Positions 52,753-62,511 of a stretch of DNA of 64,000 bases are shown in pieces. This DNA comes from Vibrio panuliri. Its GTDB lineage: Bacteria; Pseudomonadota; Gammaproteobacteria; Enterobacterales; Vibrionaceae. Positions within the stretch are counted from its first letter, which is position 1; each line of letters opens with the position of its first letter. The stretch is taken from positions 1,178,001 through 1,242,000 of the forward strand of contig NZ_AP019655.1 in NCBI RefSeq assembly GCF_009938205.1, read 5' to 3'. Position numbers and translations under genes: made by a program. The notes under the pieces are model-generated. The model saw only the letters and a program-made list of their open reading frames with translations, made no database searches and had not been told where the DNA came from.

Positions 52753-52853
52753 TTACAGGCAAAATATACCACGCTTGCTATGCTCTATTTATTGGCTCGT
52801 CCATTATGCTAACGATGCCATTTAAATGGACAATCTGAATAACAGAGGCAAGG

Positions 52854-53183
52854 ATGATTAAGACTTTAGCTATTTTTGCGCTTGGTGTGGCGACCAATGT
52901 GTATGCCTACGGTGATATTCACAATATCGAAAACTGCGCCAAGCTACTACCCGAAGGTCATCAGTACACGGTTTCCATTCAGGTTTCCGTCGATAAAACA
53001 CAAACACCCAGCCTTTTTAAAGGGGATTTCTCTGTTGACGGCAACGTAGACCAAGCGCAACAGTTTGATATTGAACCGTTTGTCGAGTGCGTTGGCCCTC
53101 TTATTAAAGTAGAAGTAGAACCAATCAGTGAAGAAGAACAACTAGAGGCTCTTAAGCCACTCTTTCAAGGTATTGTTTATTAA
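52854..53183 (+). CDS. Small secreted protein of unknown function
   Basis: This 109-aa protein has a signal peptide (MIKTLAIFALGVATNVYA) and a periplasmic beta-rich domain with two Cys (NCAKLL, ECVGPL) that could form a disulfide. The ribosome site GAGGCAAGG is good. I do not recognise the family. Confidence 0.75.
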   Translation: MIKTLAIFALGVATNVYAYGDIHNIENCAKLLPEGHQYTVSIQVSVDKTQTPSLFKGDFSVDGNVDQAQQFDIEPFVECVGPLIKVEVEPISEEEQLEALKPLFQGIVY

Positions 53184-53223
53184 GCTTCCCCAAACACCTT
53201 AAGGTTGCTTGGGGATATAAAAA

Positions 53224-53242
53224 GGCCAGCTTATCGCTGGCC
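53224..53242 (-). terminator. Terminator after the LysE-family gene
   Basis: GGCCAGC and GCTGGCC form a 7-bp stem with a 5-nt loop; the minus strand then has TTTTTA. The plus-strand gene upstream may also use a second hairpin near 53187-53214. Confidence 0.75.
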
Positions 53243-53262
53243 TAATATCTTATCAATCTCGA

Positions 53263-53898
53263 CTAAGCACTGAAGAAAGAGCTTAGCATCCAAATCGCTA
53301 AGATTAGGAAAATCGCACCCATAAACTTATGCTGGTAGTTTCTAAACTTAGCATTCTCTAGTAAGCCTTTGCCTAAAGTACCCACTAGCGCAACCAATAC
53401 TAGGTTGAACAACAAACCAAGAACGTTAAGCAGTAAACCTAAGGCTAGCATTTGCTCTCCTGAGCTTGCTTCAATATTACTTGAGACAAACTGAGGCAAA
53501 AACATCACAAAAAAGACCAGCGCTTTAGGGTTTAGTAAGTTGGTGATCAACGCTCGCTGATAGAAGGTTGTCGCCATCTTGTTCTGCTTATCCAGTTCAG
53601 GAGCGTCTGCCGCTTGAGAGCGCACACAATCCCAACCCATTTTAAGCAAATATGCACCACCTAAAAGGTGCAGTGCTTTCAGAGCTAAAGGACTCATAGC
53701 GATCAATGCTGAGACACCGAGCGCTGCTAAGAAAGTCAAAATGATGCCCGATGTTGCATTACCTAAACTTGCAAAAACGCCAACACGGCGCCCGTAGCTC
53801 ATACTAGAGCTCGCGATCAGCAACATATCAGGGCCTGGTAGCAGCAATAGCGCCACCACTGCCGTGAGATACAACGGCAGAATAGAGATATCGATCAT
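53263..53898 (-). CDS. LysE/RhtB-family amino acid exporter
   Basis: With the start at 53898 (MIDISILPLYLTAVVALLLLPGPDM) the protein has 211 aa and six TM segments. The family motif LPGPDMLLIASSSMSYGRRVGVFASLGNA is at the N-terminus, with ALITNLLNPKALVFFVMFLPQFV in the middle. The family exports amino acids such as homoserine, threonine or lysine; the substrate is unknown. It is divergent from the AraC-type regulator, which may control it. Confidence 0.88.
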   Translation of the reverse strand: MIDISILPLYLTAVVALLLLPGPDMLLIASSSMSYGRRVGVFASLGNATSGIILTFLAALGVSALIAMSPLALKALHLLGGAYLLKMGWDCVRSQAADAPELDKQNKMATTFYQRALITNLLNPKALVFFVMFLPQFVSSNIEASSGEQMLALGLLLNVLGLLFNLVLVALVGTLGKGLLENAKFRNYQHKFMGAIFLILAIWMLSSFFSA

Positions 53899-54150
53899 AA
53901 TTATAAATTGTTCGGAATAGGACGGAGCGCATTTTATATTGCAAAGTATTTTAGATCTAGCCAATACGACCAATCATTAATCAAAAATTAGATTATATGA
54001 CACTAGTGGAGCACTCTACTTCGGGCTCAGTGATAAGGTGAAAATCAAATTTCATGTTATGTTGAACATCAATACAGCAATTTTGTACAAAAACTCTTCC
54101 TCAGTTTGAACTACGCTATGCTGTGACAAGGATCGAAGAGGGCAATACTC

Positions 54151-55014
54151 ATGGGACAAGAGAGATTTAAGGAGGGGGCAATATTTCAAACAGCCAACGA
54201 GCTGGGTGGTTTAGAGTTTTTGACTGCCAAATATAAAACCCACAACTTCTCACGTCATAGCCATGAAGGTTTTACTATCGGTGTGATTGAGAAAGGTGCA
54301 CAGCGCTTTTTCCGTAACGGTGGCGATCATGTTGCTCCTCAAGACAGCATCATTTTAGTTAATGCCGACCAAGTTCATAACGGGCAAAGTGCCACTGAGG
54401 ATGGATGGGAATACAAAGCTATGTACCCGCTACCCGAGCAATTTGCCTCTCTGACACAAGGTATTAGCAACGAACCTACTATTCCTTATTTCCCAGAACC
54501 TGTGGTTTATGATCCTGAAATGGCGCAGCAACTAAGGTTGGTGTTCAATACCCTAGAAAACTCTTCCAACCGCTTATTACGAGAGACATTAGTTTACGGT
54601 ACATTGGTGAAGTTAATGGCTCGCCATGGCAAGAAGCGACGTGAGTATGAGCCCAACTCACGCAGTAAAAAGCAGCTACTGGTGGCCAAGGAGTTTCTGG
54701 ATGATTTTCCGCAAGCCGATGTCTCATTGGAAGAACTGGCGAAACTTGCCAACCTTAGCCCTTATCATTTTGCTCGCGCGTTTCAAAAGGAGTTTGGTTT
54801 CCCACCCCATGCCTATCAGGTGCAATCGCGGCTTCGTTATGCGCTTCGCTTGATGAAGCAAGGTCGAACGCTATCTGACGTCGCTCAAGAGTCTGGTTTT
54901 CACGATCAAAGTCATCTGCATCGTCATTTTAAACGAGCAATGGGCGTTACACCGAAGCAATACGTGAAATCACTGACAAATAAAGAGCAATTTTATCCAA
55001 TTTCCTCTTCCTGA
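54151..55014 (+). CDS. AraC-family transcriptional regulator
   Basis: This 287-aa regulator has an N-terminal cupin-like sensor (FSRHSHEGFTIGVIEKGAQRFFRNGG) and a C-terminal double helix-turn-helix (about 180-275, LEELAKLANLSPYHFARAFQKEFGFPPHAY and LSDVAQESGFHDQSHLHRHFKRAMGVTPKQY). It lies between a divergent LysE gene and azlCD, both exporters, and likely regulates them in response to an amino acid. GGATCG upstream of the ATG is weak. Confidence 0.9.
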   Translation: MGQERFKEGAIFQTANELGGLEFLTAKYKTHNFSRHSHEGFTIGVIEKGAQRFFRNGGDHVAPQDSIILVNADQVHNGQSATEDGWEYKAMYPLPEQFASLTQGISNEPTIPYFPEPVVYDPEMAQQLRLVFNTLENSSNRLLRETLVYGTLVKLMARHGKKRREYEPNSRSKKQLLVAKEFLDDFPQADVSLEELAKLANLSPYHFARAFQKEFGFPPHAYQVQSRLRYALRLMKQGRTLSDVAQESGFHDQSHLHRHFKRAMGVTPKQYVKSLTNKEQFYPISSS

Positions 55015-55092
55015 ATTATGGCGAAATAACCTCAGCCCTTATCAAAAACGTGAATGCTGGGCTATCAGAACTCTCACATTTAGGAAGGATCA

Positions 55093-55803
55093 ATGAACAC
55101 AGATGTCCAAATAATGCCAAATCGATACACACTGTTTATGCAAGGAAGCATAGCCATGGTTCCGCTCAGTATTGCTGTTATACCTTGGGGGTTGTTAGCC
55201 GGTTCCTATGCCATTGAATCGGGTTTAAGCCCTCTTGAGAGCCAAGCACTCTCCGCTATTTTGTTTGCGGGCTCGGCGCAGTTAGTGGCGACAGGGATGA
55301 TCAAGGCGGGCGTAGGGCTCACGACCTTGCTACTCACCACGCTATTTATTACCTCGCGCCACTTTTTATATAGTGTCTCGATGCGTGACCGAATAGGCCC
55401 GTTGCCACTGCGTTGGAGACTCGCATTAGGCTATCTACTAACGGACGAATTGTTTGCTATTTGTGGAAACCAATCCAAACAGAGATTTGAACCTTGGTAT
55501 GCGCTAGGTGCAGGGTTGAGTTTTTACATCTGCTGGAACATCGCGACATTTGTTGGCATTGTCGCGGGCAGTTACATCCCTGCTCTCAATGAACTCGGAC
55601 TTGAGTTTGCCGTGGCAGCCACCTTTATCGCGTTGGTGATACCCAATATTAAAGATTCCCCGACCTTGATGGCAGTCACCGTCGCGTTGGTACTGTCTGT
55701 CACGTTTAATCTGATGAAAGTTGAGGGCGCGCTTATGATTGCGAGCTTAGGAGGCATGCTTGCAGGTTATCTCGTCGACACCATATTAAGGAAAAAACAA
55801 TGA
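55093..55803 (+). CDS. AzlC-family branched-chain amino acid exporter, large subunit
   Basis: This 236-aa protein with about seven TM helices carries the AzlC marks IAVIPWGLLAGSYAIESGLSP, SAILFAGSAQLVATGMI and TSRHFLYSVSMRD, plus a DELFAI motif. With AzlD it exports branched-chain amino acids. AGGAAGG precedes the ATG. Its stop overlaps azlD by 4 bp. Confidence 0.92.
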   Translation: MNTDVQIMPNRYTLFMQGSIAMVPLSIAVIPWGLLAGSYAIESGLSPLESQALSAILFAGSAQLVATGMIKAGVGLTTLLLTTLFITSRHFLYSVSMRDRIGPLPLRWRLALGYLLTDELFAICGNQSKQRFEPWYALGAGLSFYICWNIATFVGIVAGSYIPALNELGLEFAVAATFIALVIPNIKDSPTLMAVTVALVLSVTFNLMKVEGALMIASLGGMLAGYLVDTILRKKQ

Positions 55804-56114
55804 TTATGTTATCGATTGTGGCAATGGCTGCGTTGGTGTTTTTTAGCCGTTATGTGTTCCTTGAGCCTAAACTACCACTGCGACTCGCGCCCCAAATTCA
55901 GAGCATGCTCAGTTACTCAGGACCTGCGGTTTTAACCGCAATTCTTGCGCCGATCGTCTTTGCTCCTGAGGGAGAACTTTGGCTGGCGCCCACCAACCCT
56001 TATTTGCTTGCTGCATTGCTGGCAGGCCTGATTATCTATAAAACAGGCAACGTTTTGCTAACTACAATCCTTAGCATGGCCGTTTTTCTGGTACTGAATA
56101 ATCTGGTTTTCTAG
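55800..56114 (+). CDS. AzlD-family exporter, small subunit
   Basis: This is a 104-aa membrane protein with three or four TM helices and the AzlD pattern (RYVFLEPKLPLRLAPQIQSMLSY, PAVLTAILAPIVFAP). It is the obligate partner of AzlC, translationally coupled by an ATGA overlap. Confidence 0.9.
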   Translation: MIMLSIVAMAALVFFSRYVFLEPKLPLRLAPQIQSMLSYSGPAVLTAILAPIVFAPEGELWLAPTNPYLLAALLAGLIIYKTGNVLLTTILSMAVFLVLNNLVF

Positions 56115-56135
56115 AGTCGTTACTAACGCAAGCAA

Positions 56136-56750
56136 TTAATTGGCAAGCCACTCAATCTCAATCAGTGTCTTGCCTGCATGGAGCAGTCGTCCTAAAAAGA
56201 TATCACCTTGCTGAACTTCACCAACTCCTTTCGGCGTACCCGTCATAATGACATCACCATCACAAAGCGTGGTATAGCTTTTTAACTCATTGATGATCAC
56301 CTCTGGTGAATACATCATTTGTTTTACACCACCACGTTGTACACGCACACAGTTAATAAACAGTTCAATCTCTAACTCATCAATATTTAGATTATCAAGA
56401 GAAATAAAACGGCTAAAAACCGCTGAACCATCAAAAGCTTTGGCTCGCTCCCAAGGCAATCCCTGTTGCTTTAACTTAGATTGCAACGAGCGCTTAGTAA
56501 GATCTAATCCGATGCCAACTGCAGACAACTTGCCATTGTTTACGACAAAGCAAATTTCACCTTCGTAGTGCAGAGTCTCTTGATGAAACGCAAATAATTG
56601 ATTGGTGATAGCCGTTGAAGGCTTATTGAAAACCACCATTTGCTCAGGCACAGCATTGTTTAGCTCTGCGATATGATCGAGATAATTACGACCAACACAT
56701 AGTACCTTACTAGGCTGAGTCGGTTTGTCTTCAACAAGAATAGAGTGCAT
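56136..56750 (-). CDS. Fumarylacetoacetate hydrolase-family protein
   Basis: With the start at 56750 (MHSILVEDKPTQ) the protein has 204 aa and resembles short FAH-family enzymes (YcgM/YisK-like). Marks are VLCVGRNYLDHIAELNN, PSTAI, the metal Glu residues in LHYEGEICFVV, and VIMTGTPKGVGEVQQGD. The family hydrolyses or decarboxylates acylpyruvates and related compounds. The exact substrate is unknown. No operon context. Confidence 0.87.
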   Translation of the reverse strand: MHSILVEDKPTQPSKVLCVGRNYLDHIAELNNAVPEQMVVFNKPSTAITNQLFAFHQETLHYEGEICFVVNNGKLSAVGIGLDLTKRSLQSKLKQQGLPWERAKAFDGSAVFSRFISLDNLNIDELEIELFINCVRVQRGGVKQMMYSPEVIINELKSYTTLCDGDVIMTGTPKGVGEVQQGDIFLGRLLHAGKTLIEIEWLAN

Positions 56751-56834
56751 GCCATCGTCCCTGAGTATTAAGTGAAAGCACATTCTAGCCAAAGATTATT
56801 TCAGGCAAACATTAATTGCAATTAAGAGTAAAAA

Positions 56835-56874
56835 ACTCAGAGCTTGCGCTCAAAAGCAAACTCTGAGTAAAAAA
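56835..56874 (-). terminator. Terminator after the porin gene
   Basis: ACTCAGAG (56835-56842) and CTCTGAGT (56861-56868) form the base of a long stem, extended by GC pairs inside (TTGC/GCAA), with a T-run on the minus strand. Confidence 0.8.
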
Positions 56875-56891
56875 GGCAGAACTAAATGGAA

Positions 56892-57941
56892 TTAGAAGAA
56901 GTAACGAGCACCCACCGAGTACTGATCATCTTCGTTTTTATTGATGTCATTACCTAGGTCGAACTGGTAACCCGCAAAGGCGACTAAACCAGAAGCGACG
57001 GTATACTCTAGCTGAATCGCACTTTGACTAAATTGTGTTTTATCGTTCTTATCGTCCTCTACAGCTTCATAGTTAAGGATAATATTTAAGCCGTTATCTA
57101 AGCCAAATGCCCCTACAGCTTCATACTGTTTGCTCTCTTCTAAGCCATTATAGAAGTTCTCATTGTCTCCATAAACTAAGGCGATATACAGGCCATTTCC
57201 ATATGTACCGTACTTACCAGCAAACACGTGAGAACGAGCTTTTTCATTGTCGACATCGCCACCGTTGTATACATAACCAAGGCCGAACCCAGCAAACTCA
57301 GTGCTAATCGCTATCTGGGCTCGATCATCATAATCCGCGCTACTTCTCGTGTAGGTGACAAGGCCATTACCCGAACTTGGGGTTATCTTTTCATCGCTGG
57401 TCTCACCTTGCCAACCTAAACCAATATTAAATGCCACATCTTCAGACACCCTTAGTGTATTTCGGTAGCTAACCATTTTCTCGGCACGAGCTGAACCTAG
57501 TTGATTAAAATTGGTACCATAGAGGAAGTCATTGGCAAACGCGATTGGTTTATCAGCCACACCCGCAACATCATAGTATGGTGCCCACTGAGTACCTACG
57601 ACTAATCTACCAGCTTGGTCGTGTGATACACCCATGTAGCCCAAACGCGTAGTAAAGGATGTATTGCCGCCATCTAGATAGTTAATCGCCCACTCACCTT
57701 TTGCATCAACAGTCACGCCGTTGCCAATCTCTTTCTTACCTTCGACGTTTAGTCGAGGTGAGATTTGGTGAACTTCAAAGTTAGGATCGGAGTAAATCGC
57801 ACCTCGCTCCCCCACACCAACATCAACATAACCGCCAACCGATAATGTTGTGCCATCACCACTGTATACTTGTGCAGCAAATGCACTGGTTGAAGCCAGA
57901 AAAGTAGTCGCCACTGCCATGGCTAGAGTTGTCATTTTCAT
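56892..57941 (-). CDS. Gram-negative porin (OmpU/OmpC-like of Vibrio)
   Basis: I start at 57941 (MKMTTLAMAVATTFLAS), with GGA upstream. The 349-aa protein has a signal peptide cleaved after FAA, then a beta-barrel pattern with SVGGYVDVGVG, TTRLGYMGVSHDQAGRLVVGTQWAPYYDV and a C-terminal aromatic YSVGARYFF, the outer membrane assembly signal. The GTQWAPYYD loop is the constriction loop typical of general porins. The substrate is not evident. A terminator follows. Confidence 0.9.
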   Translation of the reverse strand: MKMTTLAMAVATTFLASTSAFAAQVYSGDGTTLSVGGYVDVGVGERGAIYSDPNFEVHQISPRLNVEGKKEIGNGVTVDAKGEWAINYLDGGNTSFTTRLGYMGVSHDQAGRLVVGTQWAPYYDVAGVADKPIAFANDFLYGTNFNQLGSARAEKMVSYRNTLRVSEDVAFNIGLGWQGETSDEKITPSSGNGLVTYTRSSADYDDRAQIAISTEFAGFGLGYVYNGGDVDNEKARSHVFAGKYGTYGNGLYIALVYGDNENFYNGLEESKQYEAVGAFGLDNGLNIILNYEAVEDDKNDKTQFSQSAIQLEYTVASGLVAFAGYQFDLGNDINKNEDDQYSVGARYFF

Positions 57942-58520
57942 TTTATGTATTTCCATATTCTATTTAGTAGCAAGCCGAATCAACGGATCTACTGCCCTCC
58001 GCTGCTCCCACCTAAAAGCTAGTAACAGAACTGTAACTTTCAAATTCGATATGAAAGAAATTTCCGGAAATATGCATAAAACGAATATTAACTTACATTT
58101 TTATTTAGATAAGTCGTTAATTATCTGTGATTATTTTTAACAAATGTATGACGTACGATATTTTGCGAGATAAATCACATTATTACATTTTTGCAAGTAA
58201 TGTGAACTAGGCATGAGGTCAATTGGCATATTTGGCGTCTGTCCTACTAAATAGCATTGACATTCATATTCAGCGTACCTTCCAGCCCTTTTGCACTCTG
58301 TTTCGGCAACGACTCTGCATGCAGAACATTTCATCGCGATTGCATCACGGTACACATCCCGTTGCGTCTGCTTCATCCCATCAATACAGTGAAACTTTAC
58401 AACACTCTCGAATCACGCTGACTCATTTATGAGGCGTAAGTCGTGTTTTAAAATCTCAGAGATAGACGAGCTATGGTTCATCGGTATCCTTCAAGGTAAC
58501 TTATTGATGTAAAGCAAGTT
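57942..58520. other. Region between porin and pilin genes
   Basis: This 580-bp AT-rich stretch holds the porin promoter and that of the pilin gene. Short open frames on both strands show no family features, and I see no RNA gene that I can support. Confidence 0.4.
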
Positions 58521-59090
58521 ATGAATCAAAATCACTCTCGTAATTTACACAACCGCAAACTTAAATTTCCCAAAAGGGCGCATGGTTTTACCCTCATCGA
58601 ACTTATGGTGGTGGTGGTTATTTTGGGCGTACTCGCCGTGTCTGCCACAAGTGCCTATCTAAACTATCGTAAGGAAGCGAAAATCGCATCACTGATGGGA
58701 GCAAAAGACGCTTTTGCTACCGCTAATACCCTGGTCTTTGCCAAAGCCTTGTTACAAGGTGAAGAAGACGAGGTTGCTACGATACGAAACATTGACCTCG
58801 ATAATGATGGGCACAACGATGTGATTGGTTTCTATGGCTTAATTCGTTATGTGGTCAGCGCCGAAGAACTCGCTGGTTTTGACGTGCTGAAATTTTCTAT
58901 CAGTATGCCATATCGACCAGGAGACCCCGCCGATAAACCTTATTTTCTTCTTGGGTTTGCCACTGGTGACGAAGACGGTGATGGCAATGGTAGTGGCCCA
59001 AATGCATTAGATAAGTGTCACTATGAAGTTTTCTATCCGCGAGAGTCGTCGGGTAACGTCGAGTACAAGTTAATCAGCGATAAATGTTAG
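58521..59090 (+). CDS. Type IV pilin-like protein with Asp-rich calcium-binding-like loops
   Basis: The 189-aa protein has a long basic leader cut between Gly22 and Phe23 (HGFTLIELMVVVVILGVLAV), with Glu27 at +5, as in type IV pilins and pseudopilins. The globular part has DLDNDGHND (92-100) and DEDGDGNGSG (150-159), two Asp-rich loops like EF-hand or dockerin calcium sites, and Cys166/Cys189, a likely disulfide of the D-region. No other pilus genes are adjacent, so it depends on a distant pilus or secretion system. The ribosome site is weak. Confidence 0.82.
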   Translation: MNQNHSRNLHNRKLKFPKRAHGFTLIELMVVVVILGVLAVSATSAYLNYRKEAKIASLMGAKDAFATANTLVFAKALLQGEEDEVATIRNIDLDNDGHNDVIGFYGLIRYVVSAEELAGFDVLKFSISMPYRPGDPADKPYFLLGFATGDEDGDGNGSGPNALDKCHYEVFYPRESSGNVEYKLISDKC

Positions 59091-59157
59091 TTTATCGCTG
59101 CATCGGCTAACAACCTTACGCTTCGACACTAAACGCCAATCAAGTCCCGTGGGGGCC

Positions 59158-59802
59158 CTATTGAGAACTAGGGTAAGCGGTTAACACAGCTCGAATTTGC
59201 TGCACTGTTTTGTGCTTGTCTTGGTAATCTATCGGTAACTCAACAACGTCCTTATCACGCTGCAAAAACAGCGATGGAAAACTATTTCCACCAATTGAAC
59301 GAGCAAAATCGATTTCTTGTAATAATCGCTGATTGAGCTGTTCACTCTGTAAGTCGTCCTGAAACTGTTTAGTATCTAATTGAAGTTCAGCGGCAAGTTG
59401 CTGCAAAACCAGGATATCGCTGGGATTGAGCGCTCTTAAATAGTAAGCGTTTTGAATCGCACTGATCATCGCTTTCTCAGCGCCTTGCGCTCGTGCCGCA
59501 AGAACCGCACGACAAGCGGGATAGGTTGAGCGTCTCGGAGTGTTATTTTGCCAGAAATCGTAGTTAAACTCGGTTCCCAGATAGTCTGATATCTTGCGCC
59601 AATATGACGAAATTTGCTGCTGCATAGCTTGCGTCATAGGCTCATCACTATCGGGTGCCAAGCCACCCACTAAGTAATGCACCTCTAATGAGGAAGAAAA
59701 CTCCTCTTCCAAACTTTGCTCGATCTGTGTCCATGTTGGCTGATACCCCCAGCACCAAGAACACATTGGGTCATGAACATAATAAAGCTTCGCTTTCGTC
59801 AT
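59158..59802 (-). CDS. DsbA-family (FrnE-like) oxidoreductase, cytoplasmic
   Basis: This 214-aa protein has a thioredoxin-like fold with a DPMCSWCWGYQP active site (Cys-Ser-Trp-Cys) and an inserted helical domain. There is no signal peptide, so it is likely cytoplasmic. Members of this group include FrnE and relatives of 2-hydroxychromene isomerase; the substrate is unknown. AAGGAT precedes the ATG. Confidence 0.85.
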   Translation of the reverse strand: MTKAKLYYVHDPMCSWCWGYQPTWTQIEQSLEEEFSSSLEVHYLVGGLAPDSDEPMTQAMQQQISSYWRKISDYLGTEFNYDFWQNNTPRRSTYPACRAVLAARAQGAEKAMISAIQNAYYLRALNPSDILVLQQLAAELQLDTKQFQDDLQSEQLNQRLLQEIDFARSIGGNSFPSLFLQRDKDVVELPIDYQDKHKTVQQIRAVLTAYPSSQ

Positions 59803-59841
59803 TTAATCCTTCCTTCTGACTGTATCTAGGTGCTTCATAGG

Positions 59842-60711
59842 TTATAAACAAAAATGGCAATTTTGATCGTCTAAACCATGGTTTCCTTGGCGGCTCGCAA
59901 TATGTTGCTTACCGGCTTCTACACCCATTTGGTAACCCTGCTCCAACACCGCCTTGTTCATGGTCAAACGCTTAACGGCAAACTCATCAGGCGGCGCAAT
60001 CACTCGTATCGTAGCATCTTGAGGGGGATGACGTATAAAGTCGAGTGACTGGTTGTAATTATCTGCCCTTACCAACATGGACTCAGCAACCGTTGGATAA
60101 CGTGACAACAAACGCTTCATTAGCCATGGCGCACGAGTAGGACGCATTTGGTAATTTAAAGGTTGAGACAGCACAACCGTAATATCTCGCGCCCCTCTTC
60201 GATAGGCTTCTTTGACTGGAATAGAATCAGCAACACCACCATCGGTGTAGCAACCTCCGGAAAAACATGGTGTGGTGCGGTAGGCAATGGGCAAGGCGGT
60301 GGTTGCCTCAAGTACGTTCTCTAAATTGCATGGCTTTAGCTGAAAGTAGTCTGCATTGCCGGTCTCGATATTGGTTACCGCTGCATACATAGGAATTTGA
60401 TAGAGTGCGTCTTCATCAAGAGGAAAGCGCTGATTGGATTCTTCAATCAGCCACTTAACATCAACCAGATCACCACCACGAGCGAAGCGTGTACGGTTAA
60501 AGAAACGCTTGTCTGTTGCAAGTTCGGTGATGACCTGATAGCTGCGATGTGGCGCGTTTGAGAGATAGCCAAGTAAGTTAGACGCTCCAGCAGAAACACC
60601 AATGACAAAATTATAGGGCTTATAGTTTTGCTCAAGAAAGGCATCTAATACACCGCTGGCAAAGATGCCACGCATGGCTCCGCCTTCTACCACTAACGCT
60701 TTGTTTGTCAT
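59842..60711 (-). CDS. Patatin-like phospholipase (YjjU-like)
   Basis: With the start at 60711 (MTNKALVVEGGAMRGIF) the protein has 289 aa. The oxyanion hole GGAMRG, the nucleophile elbow GVSAG with catalytic Ser, and the DGG with catalytic Asp (YTDGGVADSIP) are all present. Patatins hydrolyse acyl chains of lipids. The Cys-rich tail (DDQNCHFCL) is unusual. The start could be upstream at 60735. Confidence 0.88.
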   Translation of the reverse strand: MTNKALVVEGGAMRGIFASGVLDAFLEQNYKPYNFVIGVSAGASNLLGYLSNAPHRSYQVITELATDKRFFNRTRFARGGDLVDVKWLIEESNQRFPLDEDALYQIPMYAAVTNIETGNADYFQLKPCNLENVLEATTALPIAYRTTPCFSGGCYTDGGVADSIPVKEAYRRGARDITVVLSQPLNYQMRPTRAPWLMKRLLSRYPTVAESMLVRADNYNQSLDFIRHPPQDATIRVIAPPDEFAVKRLTMNKAVLEQGYQMGVEAGKQHIASRQGNHGLDDQNCHFCL

Positions 60712-60827
60712 TACTAAACTCTTTGAATACATCATAACTTAAGATGAACAAGAGATTAGCCAAACACGTGCCACAACTCTAATCGCTTATAGTTATCGCA
60801 TTGATTACTTACGTCTATCGAAACCTA

Positions 60828-61343
60828 CTAACTGAGCGCTAACTGCTTGTAGAAATAGATTGTAGACTCTAGCTCGCCATTTGGATTACGAGCAAACAGA
60901 GGGATTTCTCCGACTTCTTGATAACCAAGATTACGGTAGAGGAACGAGGCAATGTCTCCTTTGCGAGTATCAAGTACCAGCAGCGATACACCTAACAACG
61001 GAGATTCTGACTCAATAAGGGACATCAATTGCTTGGCGATCCCTTGTCCACGATGACTGGTTTTTACAATCAGTTTTTCAACTTCTCCACGGTGAGTGCC
61101 ATTTGATTTTGAGCACAGGCTAAGTTGCACCGCTCCTACCAATTGCTCCTGATCAAATGCAACGTATAACTTTCGACCGCCTTCGCGCAAATCTGCCTCA
61201 ACTCCCAGCCAATAATCATCTGCTTCGGAATTCTCAATTGGTAAAACAAACCCAATTGAAGCGTTGTGCGCTACGCTATCAATCAACAAGTCCCTCAAGT
61301 CAATTTCGTAGCCAAAAACGCTCTGCAATTCCTTTATTTCCAC
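60828..61343 (-). CDS. GNAT-family N-acetyltransferase
   Basis: The GTG start at 61343 has AAGGAG seven bases upstream. The 171-aa protein has the GNAT acetyl-CoA loop (VEKLIVKTSHRGQGIAKQLMSLIE) and the FLYRNLGYQEVGEIP C-terminal strand. The substrate cannot be deduced. Confidence 0.87.
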   Translation of the reverse strand: MEIKELQSVFGYEIDLRDLLIDSVAHNASIGFVLPIENSEADDYWLGVEADLREGGRKLYVAFDQEQLVGAVQLSLCSKSNGTHRGEVEKLIVKTSHRGQGIAKQLMSLIESESPLLGVSLLVLDTRKGDIASFLYRNLGYQEVGEIPLFARNPNGELESTIYFYKQLALS

Positions 61344-61503
61344 GTTTACTCCTTACCTATACTCGATATTTGGCGCTGACACTATTCGCTGCACCAGTGT
61401 ATTAAACTTTACGGTACATTATCCTTTTTTCTCCTTATTTTCGCTCACCAAGTTCACTAATCTGCGACGTGAAATCATCTGTTACAGTTAAATCGTGATA
61501 TCA

Positions 61504-61526
61504 AAAAGCCCGCATAAAGCGGGCGA
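61504..61526 (-). terminator. Terminator after pcp
   Basis: GCCCGC (61508-61513) and GCGGGC (61519-61524) form a stem with a 5-nt loop, with a T-run on the minus strand. Confidence 0.82.
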
Positions 61527-61543
61527 TAAAACTATTTAATAAT

Positions 61544-62182
61544 TTAGCAAATTTGACCTGCGGTAATTACAACATCTTGCTCATGATTGATGGTCGCTTG
61601 TGCAACTAAACGAAGTCCTTCAACAATTACATCAAGTGACATCGTTGGTTGGTTTCCCGTTGTATCTTGTTCTGGTAATAGAGGGATATGCACGAAACCA
61701 TGACCGATATTTTTGTCTCTTAAATAGTGCTGCACACCATAGAACAAGTGGTTACAAACAAAGGTCCCCGCTGTATTCGATACCTGGCATGGGATGCCCT
61801 GTTCTTGTAATGTGCGAGTGATTGCTTTAATCGGTAACGTGGAGAAATACGCATCTGGGCCATCAACGGCGACGGGTTGATCTATAGGTTGATTCCCGCC
61901 ATTGTCAGCAATGCGAAAATCATCCACATTGATAGCAACTCGCTCTGGCGTAATCCCAGCCCGCCCTGCTGCTTGACCAACAGTAATAACATAATCTGGC
62001 TGATGCATTTCAATAGCTGCCACCACTTTATCGATGGATTCAAAGCGAGTGACTGGCACTTCGCAAACCACAATTTCGCCACCATCAAGCTTTGTTTGGG
62101 ACAACTTGTTCACCGCTTCCAGCGCAGGGTTGATCGATGCGCCATCAAAGGGTTCAAACCCTGTTATTAGTATTTTTTTCAT
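61544..62182 (-). CDS. pcp: Pyrrolidone-carboxylate peptidase
   Basis: I start at 62182 (MKKILITGFEPFDGASINPA), giving 212 aa, the usual length. The Glu in QAAGRAGITPERVAIN, the catalytic Cys in VSNTAGTFVCNHLFYG and the His in GFVHIPLLPEQ form the triad of family C15. It removes N-terminal pyroglutamate from peptides. Confidence 0.93.
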   Translation of the reverse strand: MKKILITGFEPFDGASINPALEAVNKLSQTKLDGGEIVVCEVPVTRFESIDKVVAAIEMHQPDYVITVGQAAGRAGITPERVAINVDDFRIADNGGNQPIDQPVAVDGPDAYFSTLPIKAITRTLQEQGIPCQVSNTAGTFVCNHLFYGVQHYLRDKNIGHGFVHIPLLPEQDTTGNQPTMSLDVIVEGLRLVAQATINHEQDVVITAGQIC

Positions 62183-62511
62183 CATTGTTCTCAAAACGCA
62201 AAGCGTGCGTGGCATTCGTTCATTTCTCATTGTCAGAGTAACCACCACTGGGCACGCCTGCGCGCTAATAAATAGTGTCTATTTGTCAGAGCCTTAAAGC
62301 TAGCGACAGACTCAAGTCAACGACTCGGCTAGCGGGCATTGCGAGTGTACCACAGTCACTCAGTAGCAAACCTACCACTGCCAATAATCGCCTGATTAAG
62401 AATGTGCAGTCATTCATTTCAGCTCTGAAGTACGCGATCTACAGAAGCAAAAATCTGATTTTTCACTATATTCGTATGAACCCCCATCAAAACCAGCAAA
62501 AGGAATATGCT

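Noticed and set aside
58137..58432. Frames of 69 to 79 aa between porin and pilin genes
   Set aside because: They overlap each other on opposite strands, lack ribosome sites and resemble nothing known.
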